This document shows positions 34,130-43,643 of a stretch of 64,000 nucleotides of DNA, one piece after another. Origin of the DNA: Heliopora coerulea. Taxonomy: Eukaryota > Cnidaria > Anthozoa > Scleralcyonacea > Helioporidae. A model generated the notes under the pieces. The model was not told where the DNA came from. It ran no database searches and saw only the letters and a program-made list of their open reading frames with translations. The stretch's first letter is position 1. Each line of letters opens with the position of its first letter. The DNA lies in the NCBI GenBank assembly GCA_030142905.1, contig JASJOG010000171.1:620001-684000 (forward strand), in the 5' to 3' direction. A program made the translations under genes and the position numbers.

Positions 34130-35125
34130 AAAGTTCCATACCGACCGAAAGGAGTTAAAAAGTAATGAAAATATTCGCGATTAAAGAAACACTATCACCG
34201 GCTGACAACCAACACCATCCCACCAAAACAAAGGTGATGTTTGTTGTGTCATCTCATACTCTTACCAATAAAGTTGGAAATTCACCAGTACTTATGAACA
34301 ATACCCCTATTTTTCGAACCAGTAAATATACATGTTTAGGGGTGGATATTGATGAAAAATTAACTTGGGGTGAACATATCGAGACAATATGCAGAAAAGT
34401 GAGTGCAGGAATTGGAGCTATGAGGCGGATAAAGCCCTACGTTCCACCTGTAACTCTACAAACAATTTATAAAGCACTGGTTCAACCTTATTTCGATTAC
34501 TGCTCCCCTCTGTGGGATAATTGTGGTAAAACACTTCAAGATAAATTACAAAAGTTTCAATGTCGTGCAGCTAGAGTGATTTCTGGACTCAGTTACGATG
34601 TTAGATCGGCCGATGTCCTGGAAGCTCTCGGTTGGCAAACACTTGATGTGAAACGATTAGAGAACAAATTGATATTGATGTACAAAATACTTAATAACCA
34701 CACTGCCCCTAATCTAAATGAACTTTTCTGTAAAAGAAATACAATTCAGAATAATTATAATTTACGTAGTAGTGATACAGATCTACTCTTGCCTAAGCCT
34801 AATAGTGAATTTCTGAAGAAAAGTTTTCGATATAGTGGTTCCATGCAGTGGAATCATCTTCCTGAAGATTTTAAAAAATCTGAAACTCTTTTTTCTTTTA
34901 AAAAGAAAATACGCCAGACGTAATTGTTATTGGATCGATCCAATTTTTTAATTTCATTTTTTTAATCTTTATATATTTTAATTTTTTCCTTATATTGTTT
35001 AACTTGTATATAATTCAGTTTGTATATAGTTAATTTGTGACGCCTCTCGTGGAAAGCAGCGTATTATGTTGATCGAAGCTAGCGTGTTGAAATAAAGTTT
35101 TACCTACCTATCTACCTACCTACCT
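34130..35125 (+). mobile_element. 5'-truncated CR1/L2-type LINE with (TACC)n tail
   Basis: An open frame 34165-34923 encodes the C-terminal part of a LINE reverse transcriptase: KTKVMFV, YTCLGVDIDEKLTW, IGAMRRIKPY, LVQPYFDYCSPLWDNCG, LQKFQCRAARVISG and a tail of FKKKI. The catalytic FADD region is missing, so the copy is truncated at its 5' end. The 3' non-coding part ends in TACCTACCTATCTACC repeats (about 35098-35125), as expected for L2/CR1-like microsatellite tails. The frame is intact over 252 codons, which suggests a fairly young insertion. It begins just upstream of the hemopexin-containing gene, in the opposite direction. Confidence 0.85.
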
Positions 35126-35205
35126 AGAGCAAGAAACATACTGTGAGATGCATACCACCTTGTAAACTCAATATTTGAGTTATCAGACAAGACGAAACAA
35201 ATAAT

Positions 35206-35240
35206 GTGATATTTACCCTTTATTTCAAAGTAATGGTCAG
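35206..35240 (-). ncRNA. Degenerate hammerhead-like motif
   Basis: The minus strand reads CUGACCA, a stem around CUUUGAAAUAAAG, GUAA and AUAUCAC, clearly homologous to the motifs at 24311, 59539 and 60311. Both core boxes are mutated, so activity is not expected. Confidence 0.4.
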
Positions 35241-35545
35241 GTTTGACAGATGGTATTCATTGGAGTATGTTTCTTGCTCTACGATATTTCCGGCTACTTA
35301 ACTTTTCCAGTAGGATCAGCCTTTTACTGTTTTTTACTCTGTTAACGCAAGGCGACTTTATCGACCAAAAGTTCATAAAAGTTTTAAAAAAGTTTAGCTT
35401 ATTTAAAAATGTTCCATGAGCTAAAACCATCTATCAAGCCGTTGACCTTATAATTAACAATGTTATACTAAATTACCTTACAGAAAAATTGAAAAATTCG
35501 AGTAGGTTCACCAACAATTTCGATAACCACTGAAGATTTCGATTA

Positions 35546-35681
35546 AATACAAAACAGTAGTGACTCCGAAGATTGAAATCATTTTAATTTTCAACGTTTC
35601 GACTATCTTGTAGTTATGACTACAAGATAGTCGCAACGTAAAAATGATTTCAATCTTCCGAGTCACTATTGTTTTGTATTT
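35546..35681. repeat. Foldback hairpin, arms of about 65 bp
   Basis: AAATACAAAACAGTAGTGAC..GACTATCTTGTAGT is mirrored by ACTACAAGATAGTCG..GTCACTATTGTTTTGTATTT. One arm keeps TAGTCGAAACGTTG when read on the minus strand, the ending typical of the hammerhead-bearing Penelope-like repeats, but the first core box is gone. Confidence 0.8.
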
Positions 35682-36176
35682 ACCAACAATTAAGCCCACA
35701 TTTTTTCCCACTGGCAGACAATGAAAATCAGGAGTTTGTCTGGCCTTAACGACAATTTAAAATGTTCATCTACCGCATGCGGTGTTTACGAGGGTAAATG
35801 CACCAGTAGGTTTAACTAGACTGGTGTAATTGTACATAATCTCGAAATGGAGATATACAATAGAACAGAGTCAGAAAGCTCTCCCTCAATTCAGTGCCTA
35901 AAAATTCAAAACTTCAAAGATATTTCACCACATTTTCCATTGGAGAAGCCTTAATCCATCCAGTGCGTTGCGCAATCAATTTCAAACAGAATATTATGAA
36001 GGGAATCTTTATTCAACAAAGAACCCACACGTTATATGGTGGAGTTACCCCCAATCGGAATGCCTCAGGCTTTGTAGTTTTAATATTCTGCTTACAGCTA
36101 TTGGTCGGTTTTGATGCCTGAAGATAAATGTGCAATCAAAAACCTTCACGCTTTGAACCTCGTAAGATTTATGGCG

Positions 36177-36676
36177 TGGTTCACACGTGAGCATAAGCAT
36201 AGGGACAAAACAAAACGCAAAACAAAGGAATGAAGTCAAGCCTGCGACATAAGGATCATTATTAGCATAAGCACAACATCATAGTCCAAGCATAAGCCAA
36301 GAGCTGAACAAAAGACGAAACAAAGAAAAATTCTCGCAAGTCCCCGAGGAGATATCACGCTTTGTTTTCCTATACAGGGTGTCCCAAAAAAAATGAAAAC
36401 TATTGAAATCACTTATTGTTAAAATTTGAATGCCCTACGAAAAAGCTGAACGTAATGATGCGTAAAATATTCACAAGGTGCATGTATTAAAATTTAGGTA
36501 AGAAAATCGCCTTGTAAAGTGCGCGACTTTTTGCCAGTGGGAATTTAAAGCAAGTGCTAAGACATTCAAATTCTAACATTTAAATTGCTATTGGTGATTT
36601 CAATAGTTTTCGTTTTTTTTGGGACACCTTGTAGATCTTGTCCTTATGCTTATGTTCCTCGTGTGAACCGGGTTTA
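36177..36676. mobile_element. MITE family D, copy 1 (interrupted)
   Basis: Left end GTTCACACGTGAGCATAAGC and right end GCTTATGTTCCTCGTGTGAAC are inverted. The interior AAGTCAAGCCTGCGACATAA and CAAAAGACGAAACAAAGAAA also occurs at 57427-57689. This copy is split by a Tc1/mariner-type insertion at 36375-36631. Confidence 0.8.
36375..36631. mobile_element. Tc1/mariner-type MITE, 257 bp, nested
   Basis: Begins CAGGGTGTCCCAAAAAAAAT and ends with the inverse (TTTTTTTTGGGACACCTTG). The inverted repeats run about 38 bp through AAAACTATTGAAATCAC. TA dinucleotides at 36373-36374 and 36632-36633 are the expected target duplication. Removing it restores a continuous family D sequence. Confidence 0.88.
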
Positions 36677-36929
36677 GCCTGTTCATACATTCATAACCAA
36701 ATTATTCTGGCACATTTGAATATAAAAAATTCCAACGCTCATGTAATTCTATCAGGTAATCAATCAGGTAAAATCAACGTAGACAAGTTGAATAACAATA
36801 ACTGAACCAGAACCGAGAAACTTACAAACATTGTCCTCCGATTGACAATAACACCAAGTGAAGTGTCAAGCACCTGCAAAACGTCATTCTTCTTCTTCGA
36901 ACGGGAAAACTGAAACGAAGAAAAGATTG

Positions 36930-37330
36930 TTTGGCTCGTAGAAGATAACTGTGAGATTAAGGAGCTAATTCCATGGAGAATTTCAGCCCTGCCTTTCGAT
37001 AAAATGCTTGAAAAACGGAGCTCGCGATTACACGAAAAAGGTTTCAGCTGGAGATGAATTTCAGACCGGTTTGAACTATCCGGACTAAAAAATCTCATGT
37101 AATTGAACGAAATATTTCAGCCCGAGCTGAAAAGACGATTGACACACGTGAGATGTAAATTGCCAAAACAGCAAAGGCTACCGAGAAATTCCTGCGTGGG
37201 TTCAATCCCGATTTCAGTTTCAGCCCGGGCAGAAATAGCTCATGTAATCGAGGCTTCTTTCAACCCGGTCTGCCAGGCTGAATTTCAGTCCGTGCCGGAA
37301 TTTCCTCATTTAATCAGCCCCGGAGCCATA
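36930..37330. repeat. Repeat with recurrent TTTCAGCCCG / CATGTAAT modules
   Basis: TTTCAGCC(C/T)G, AATTTCAG(A/T)CCGG and CTCATGTAAT(T/C)GA recur several times in both orientations, suggesting a degraded inverted-repeat transposon. Ends are not resolved. The overlapping open frames are by-products. Confidence 0.5.
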
Positions 37331-39018
37331 AGATTTTAAAACTAATGTTAAGTATATAGCCTCAAAACCTTTCCACAGTAACACAAGGGAGGTTATTGTC
37401 TTGCTTTGTTTCTTTAATCTCTGGTATCACAGTATAAAGACATGCACATTAACGACGGAAATGAGTTAACCAACTACGGCGGCCTGTCTAGTTACTTTGA
37501 GGATTTTGTAATGTTAGGCAAATGATCTTCACTTTGAAAAATCATATACCTAAATTTAAACAAAATTATATATCTTCTCCGGATGTAAGACGTAACACTG
37601 TAGATGTTTAATTCAAATTTTATATTGTTACGGTGCCATGAAAAGTTCATCAGGTATCCAGTTGTGTCAGAGCAAATAATAGTTGATAAAGATTAAGAAA
37701 AGCAAACCAAAATATAACGCAAACTTTTGACAACAAAATCAATTTGAGATTTTAAGGTTTCGATGGACGATGTCGAAAATTTAGTTTTTCATCCACTTTA
37801 GTTCCCAAAATCGAACATCCAAAAACCGTTTGTCGATGTCTTTGTTCTTGTTTGCTAAATATAATCCGATGGCTAGAGGGAAACTGGACAGATTAGCTCT
37901 AGCTATAACGATTTTGTGATTCGGAAAATAAAAATATAAAATCAACAACATACCTTTCCCCTTGGATTCTATCAGGACGGCTTGAAGTTATCAATGACGT
38001 TGAACAGCTATCCAACCTGTTGTTATCTAACTAGTTGGGTAACATCCGTAAAGTTCTTAAACAAATCGTCGCAAAGATCTAATGACGTTATTCTGGTTTA
38101 CTGGTGAACTTAGAACCAGCAAACAATAATCAATTGATTTTGAGTCAGCCTTGGCCAGATTAACACAGGGAATGTAACGTTTAAGGGCAGTAGCCCAATA
38201 ATCTACACTTATCCAGAACTTAAAATGTGACTTTTACGAGTACGTGTATAAAGGATAGTCACAGCCTTAAATAAAAAAAAAATCGAAATTTTTGTTTCAC
38301 CTGACCATCAGGTGTAAGATTTTACGGGTAGATTTTAATTACGCAACAACAGTACTGGCTTTTAACCCTATCTAGCCTGGGGCTTTTTTCGGTCTTTACG
38401 GGTTGGGGGATCGGAAATAGCCTGCCGTCAATATCTCCAAAACTATAAGCCGTATGGTAATGAAATTTTTACAGGACGATGGTATGCTAAATCCAAATAT
38501 ATTGTACAATTCTATTTTCATGGCAACAATTACGTAATTATGTCATCAGTTGTGAAAACATCGAAATTTAAGACCTTCAAAAACTTTTTTTTTTTCGGGA
38601 TTACTTCTCACTTTTCTTTTAACAAGGTGGAATTAACGTGTTGATAAATTGGTTTCTCTTTATCGGGTCGCGCCCATTCTTTTAATGTTGCGATTGTAAT
38701 CATATGAAAAATTGCAATTGAATTACATATTTTAACAATCTGTTTTCATGCAACAAAAATTTCAAAACATCATGGACTTGACTCAAAATGACTCTTATTC
38801 TTCGTCCGTTTGGCATAACTATAATATTGAGGACATCTCCATAACTAAAACTATTCTACATTCCATGGAAGCCGCTATCTTGGATTACCGATAGTACACC
38901 GGTAATCTTAACTTCTAAGCTATTGCTACAAACTGTTAATAATTGCCTTGTAACTATATATTTGTCAAAATAAAAACGTCTTGTTGCGGTTTTAAGATTT
39001 GAAAGGCAAACTCGAAAT
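37331..39018. other. No recognisable gene
   Basis: AT-rich unique-looking sequence without coding or repeat structure I can support. Confidence 0.4.
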
Positions 39019-39019
39019 A

Positions 39020-39896
39020 CAGTAGAACCTGTATATAACGGCCACCCTCGGGACTTCAGAAACTGGCCACTTAATGCAGGTGGCCGCTTAATACAGGATC
39101 ACTAAAAATACTCACTGGGCGTGGTCAAATATCAATTTCAATAGCGGGTCATACGACACTGCATTCAAGCAAACAATAAGAAAATCAATGCTCTTTTAGG
39201 CGATCTTTACTTTCAACAAAGTTGCTAACTTGTAAATGTAGCGGTGCAATAAACGTTAAGCTATGAAAAGGTACAATCAATCGTCTTTTGCTCTACTATG
39301 CAGTATTTCTGCCTTACAGTTTACAACGACATATATCCCATTCCGTCATTTCATAATTCTTACGATCAACGTGGAGATAAAATGGAAATTTTGCTAAAGT
39401 AGCGTTGTTGGAAATAAAATTCAAACTAACAAGCAACGTAAAAGTCACTGTAGAGGGCAAGCGCATTGAAAGTGGTGGAGGTTGACCTGGAAATCTCGTA
39501 CAAGTATACGTTTGGAAGCCATTTCTTCACAATCACACTGCTCAAGAATAAGCTATCTGAAAAAGTAATTTTAAGTAGAGCTAGAGGGAAGTAGATTCGA
39601 AATAAAATTTTTTTGCATCGCGTGGTTTTGTACTGCAGCTCATTGCTGACATCTGGAAAAAATTGACCATAATGAACGGTTAATTATAAGCATTAGCATT
39701 GCCATTTCTGTAATGGTGATGGATCGCTTCTTAATCACAGTCAGACACAAGAAAATACTGCATGAAAAGACATGTGGCTTTGGGTTTTCGTTTAAGGGTG
39801 ACCGCTTAATACAGGTAAAAAGAACAAAGAAAGACAAACATGGGACTGCTTAAGGGTGGCCGCTTAATACAGGGCCGTTATATACAGGTTCCACTG
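39020..39896. mobile_element. Pogo/Tigger-like non-autonomous element, 877 bp
   Basis: Left end CAGTAGAACCTGTATATAAC and right end, read in reverse, CAGTGGAACCTGTATATAAC, each followed by GGCC. TA precedes the left end; TT follows the right, so the duplication is imperfect. Near both ends (T)GGCCGCTTAATACAGG is repeated. No transposase remains. Confidence 0.72.
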
Positions 39897-40799
39897 TTTA
39901 ATGGAAAGAAAACCCTCAAGAAAATGCTGTATCGCAATTCAGTGTTAGTAAGTGTTCTAAAATATTCCGTGACCTTTTTTTTTCTGGCTGAATGTTTTTC
40001 TCGGTTTTTCCACCCATAAAGCCAAGATATTTTTAATAAAAGACATAAAACTTGAGCTCAGTAACTTCAATTGTTCTTGAGATATAAACATTTAAAGTCG
40101 CGGCGGGCACTCCCCCCCCCAGTCTAGATAGGGCTAAGGGGGTGCTTCAGTCCAATTTTTGTTCAGTTGCGATGAAGAGTTGACGTGAAAATTTTGCAAA
40201 CATTCTCACATGATAGTTTAATATTTTACCTTTCACAAAGTCAGCTTATACCTTTTTTAAATTCATGGCAGTTCTACACAGTTTAGTGCACAGTACGGCT
40301 GAATATTTTAAGCGTCACTTGTACCTTGACTCGCCTGACGGTCTCGCCAGAAGATTACGAAACTCAGAACGTACTCAGCTGTACAGCGCAATATATTGTC
40401 GACTTAGGTATATGTTTTGCAGCATGAGAATGCTCAGAGTTGACCAACAAGAATTTACCCTAATACAGTACCAACTGCAGTTTCTAGAACACAGTATTAT
40501 CATTAGGACTAGGATCAAGGTTTGTCTGGGATCGACATCATGGGACCAATCTCAGCGCAGAACTCAAATTGTATCGAGTTCACCGAGGGCAATGCCTCAG
40601 GTTAGTGGGCAATGCCTCCGGTTAGTAGACAATGCCGTCCCTTTATAAAATGTGGCCTAAGACCTGAGGCCATTTTTGGTCGCGGTATATATTCAAATTT
40701 CAAAATGATATCTGCCTTTAACATATACCTCGTAAGTGAATAGTGTTTTTGCGTAAACTGATTGGTTCCCCTATCTCGGAATATCCTCCACCATTCACC

Positions 40800-41454
40800 A
40801 ATGAACTCAATTTCCATATCTGGAATGCTAACTAGCCAATGAAAAGTGAAGCCACGACGGCCGCCCACGGAGGCCAATTTTGGACGTCAGTTTCAGTCTC
40901 CTAAGCGACTTTTTACATTTTCTGAAGAGTTTTCTTTGGAAATACACACAAAACATGTCTTCAAAAGATAGAAATGAGTTTAAGAATTTCAAATGTATTT
41001 CGACAAAGTCTAACCGAGTTACAGGTTATATATTTTCACGAAAATAGATCACCAAACTGACGAGAAACCTGATAAAACAGTCCCGAAAAATTACTTGAGG
41101 AAGCTATTAAATGCAGCCCTTTTCTTACCGTCCATTTACCATCTTTAGACAATTTAGGACAGTTCTTAGGCCACACGGCAATAATGAATCCTTTTAAGCA
41201 CTCGAGTATGTAAAATTGGTCCAATAATAATTCATCTGTGCACTTTTTCCATGGTTGTGAATATTTTCGAAGTCAATCCAAACAAAAACTGAAGATTAAA
41301 GTCGCGTAAAAGACTGGAACTCACGTACAAAACCGCAAAGAGGACTCAAACTGACGTCCAAATTTTCCCTCCATGGGGGGCCATGTTGGCTTCACTTTTT
41401 GCCCGAGCAAATGACTGAGTGTTAGCATTCCAGATATGGAAATTGAATTCACTG
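40800..41454. mobile_element. Long-TIR element (MULE-type MITE?) with 9-bp target duplication
   Basis: Arms of about 100 bp are inverted: CAATTTCCATATCTGGAATG near the left end and CATTCCAGATATGGAAATTG near the right, extending inward to GACGTC. CCATTCACC flanks both sides (40791-40799 and 41455-41463), a 9-bp duplication. Long inverted repeats with a 9-bp duplication point to the Mutator superfamily; this is inference, since no transposase is present. Confidence 0.78.
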
Positions 41455-41750
41455 CCATTCACCTCCGAACAAAACAAGATGGCATCCCGTTTTGTTTCAG
41501 TTACGGGAGAGGAAAATTGTTTTCAATAAATGAAGTCGCCGTGCCAGACCATACCTAAAAAGCAACGAAATTCACGAAATGTATTTCTTTTACTTTTTAC
41601 CGATTAATGTACTAAAGATGTTTTCGAAATGTTTTGTTTACAAATTACGAATGGACGACAAGCCGACGTTCCGTCAGATCGTTTTAAAAATTTTAAAAAA
41701 ATGTGTTCGAATATAGTCAGACATTTCAAATAAGCGACAAATTTTTTAAT

Positions 41751-41790
41751 TGTAAACATGTTTCGGCATACTTATGCCATCCTCAGTACA
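41751..41790 (-). ncRNA. Hammerhead-ribozyme-like motif, left arm of the Penelope-like element
   Basis: Minus strand: UGUA, CUGAGGA, stem II GGCAU/AUGCC with loop AAGU, GAAA, palindromic CAUG, UU, UACA. Every conserved core position (CUGANGA, GAAA, U before the cleavage base) is intact. Stem I is UGUA/UACA. The self-complementary four-base stem III suggests action as a dimer. Confidence 0.68.
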
Positions 41791-41888
41791 GTGGAAGAGA
41801 TCTAGTTCTAATTTACATAAGGTTATATATTCATGTCATGTCAAGTGATGTGGATATTAAATTACAATGTTAAGAAGGCGGAAAATAT

Positions 41889-42512
41889 TTACAAGTTAAA
41901 AACGGTGTTAAGATGGTGTATCTGTTTATTAAGATCCGGTTTAAGTTTCTTAATGTAAAGGGCTTCTTTGAGTTTTAATGAAAAAGGAGAGTCAGCAGTG
42001 TCTAGGATACGAAAGCATGATGGTGTGAAGTTAGATTTGCATTGAGGTGAAGCGAGGAAGTGTTTAAAGATGTGTGAGTTTTTGTCGGAAGTAGTGTGCT
42101 CCTTAATTCGTGTGGATAGATGGCGAGTGGTTTCGCCAATATAACGAGAATTACATCCCGCACAAGAGAATTCATAAACCACACATGATTTAAGGAGAGA
42201 TGGAATGGGATCTTTAAAGCTAAAAGAATTTTTTATTTTGAAGGAAGAGTAAACTATTTTGAGATCTAAGTCAATGCAAAAGCGTTTGACAAGGTTCCGT
42301 AGTTTCCGTTCAGTAATTTGTGAGTAAAAGCCGATGTAAGGTAGTTTAAAATAGTAGGTGTTGGGTTTGGTCGTAGTAGGTTGACAAGTATAGTTTGATG
42401 GGTCCGAGTTGTTGGTGTCGTTGTGTGATTTGATGACTTTGTCAATGAAGTGAAGAGGAAATGAATTGCGTTTTAATGTGTTAAAAAATTCCTTTAGCTT
42501 TAAAGATCCCAT
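41889..42512 (-). CDS. Penelope-like element C-terminal region with GIY-YIG endonuclease
   Basis: 207 codons. Residues 58-100 (LPYIGFYSQITERKLRNL..) are the linker after the reverse transcriptase in Penelope-like proteins. Residues 109-190 form the GIY-YIG nuclease: VVYEFSC, CNSRYIGETTRHLSTRIKEH with the conserved arginine, and KEALYIKKLKPDLN with the metal-binding glutamate at about 183. The two cysteines before the YIG are typical of the family, which uses this domain to nick target DNA. The first ten codons are read across the junction with the inverted copy and do not belong to the protein. Without the reverse transcriptase it is a fragment. Confidence 0.85.
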   Translation of the reverse strand: MGSLKLKEFFNTLKRNSFPLHFIDKVIKSHNDTNNSDPSNYTCQPTTTKPNTYYFKLPYIGFYSQITERKLRNLVKRFCIDLDLKIVYSSFKIKNSFSFKDPIPSLLKSCVVYEFSCAGCNSRYIGETTRHLSTRIKEHTTSDKNSHIFKHFLASPQCKSNFTPSCFRILDTADSPFSLKLKEALYIKKLKPDLNKQIHHLNTVFNL

Positions 42513-42828
42513 TCCATCTCTCCTTAAATCATGTGTGGTTTATGAATTCTCTTGTGCGGGATGTAATTCTCGTTATATTGGCGAAACCACTCGCCATCTA
42601 TCCACACGAATTAAGGAGCACACTACTTCCGACAAAAACTCACACATCTTTAAACACTTCCTCGCTTCACCTCAATGCAAATCTAACTTCACACCATCAT
42701 GCTTTCGTATCCTAGACACTGCTGACTCTCCTTTTTCATTAAAACTCAAAGAAGCCCTTTACATTAAGAAACTTAAACCGGATCTTAATAAACAGATACA
42801 CCATCTTAACACCGTTTTTAACTTGTAA
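42466..42828 (+). CDS. Inverted second copy of the GIY-YIG region
   Basis: From the tenth codon or so the product is residue for residue the same as the C-terminal 113 residues encoded on the opposite strand at 41889-42230. It is the right arm of the Penelope-like element and not an independent gene. Identity argues for recent duplication or gene conversion between the arms. Confidence 0.85.
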   Translation: MRFNVLKNSFSFKDPIPSLLKSCVVYEFSCAGCNSRYIGETTRHLSTRIKEHTTSDKNSHIFKHFLASPQCKSNFTPSCFRILDTADSPFSLKLKEALYIKKLKPDLNKQIHHLNTVFNL

Positions 42829-42926
42829 ATATTTTCCGCCTTCTTAACATTGTAATTTAATATCCACATCACTTGACATGACATGAATATATAACCTTAT
42901 GTAAATTAGAACTAGATCTCTTCCAC

Positions 42927-42966
42927 TGTACTGAGGATGGCATAAGTATGCCGAAACATGTTTACA
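42927..42966 (+). ncRNA. Hammerhead-ribozyme-like motif, right arm of the Penelope-like element
   Basis: Exact mirror of the motif at 41751-41790: UGUA (42927-42930), CUGAGGA, GGCAU/AUGCC, GAAA, CAUG, UU, UACA (42963-42966). Transcription from either side could therefore give one sense motif. Confidence 0.68.
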
Positions 42967-43643
42967 ATTAAAAAATTTGTCGCTTATTTGAAATGTCTGA
43001 CTACTATCGTGCTGTTACGAAACTGTTCGAATATAGTTATGCGAGGTATATGCTAAAACAATTATTCACTTCACTGTCGGGGAATAGTGAAGATATTTAC
43101 CGGACCGCTTCGCGGGTCGAAGAATAATTGTTCTATATGTGTGGTTATAATCCTCACAGCTGTTTTCCTGCAGTTTTCATCAAACCTACTCATTTCAGTC
43201 GCCATAACAACTGTTCAAATCTGGGCATCAACACATTATCCGACGTCACATACTTATGCTAAAAATATACGTCACACACTGTAATAGTAATGCAGAAGAC
43301 AGTATTCAATGTTGAAGTGCAGCGTTGTTTTGTCAATTCTACTACCCACGATTTTCACCACAAATGTTTGGACCGAGGGGTCAAAAGTCTGTACAACCAC
43401 AAAAAATCCCCAGGTAAAAAAGAAATGGCCTCGCATGGTCGTGATACGAAGATACTATCAAGGCCACCATTGTCCTGGGTTGCAATAACTAAAATTTCTG
43501 CTTTAAAGTGTGAATTCGTCATAATATCTAGGAGACAGAAGCAGCAAAATGACCTTCTAGTATTTTCCAGCCACCACATACATACGAGTAATCATTCTAT
43601 AGTTCTCACGTAATTAATCCCCACATCTTATTGCTTCAGTGCG

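Larger units (their letters stand above)
41717..43023 (-). mobile_element. Penelope-like element with inverted, duplicated 3' end
   Basis: The minus-strand body runs from about 42481 to 41717. An inverted second copy of its 3' part occupies about 42482-43003, so arms of about 520 bp face outward, separated by roughly 245 bp. The arms look essentially identical. TGTTCGAATATAG occurs at 41704-41716 and 43024-43036, a 13-bp target duplication. About 20 bp (TACTATCGTGCTGTTACGAA) lie between the right arm and the duplication. Each arm contains a hammerhead-like motif. The reverse transcriptase part is missing. Confidence 0.85.
40705..43128 (+). mobile_element. MITE family A, copy 2, carrying two nested insertions
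   Basis: Family A sequence is found at 40705-40799, 41464-41716 and 43024-43128, collinear with the inverse of 58183-58640: ATACCTCGTAAGTGAATAGTG at the left, GAAGTCGCCGTGCCAG in the middle, GAATAATTGTTC at the right. The gaps are filled by a foldback element (40800-41454) and a Penelope-like element (41717-43023), each flanked by its own target duplication. Confidence 0.8.

Noticed and set aside
40265..40648. 127-codon plus-strand frame
   Set aside because: No recognisable domain, and codon use does not resemble neighbouring real exons; it ends near transposon sequence.
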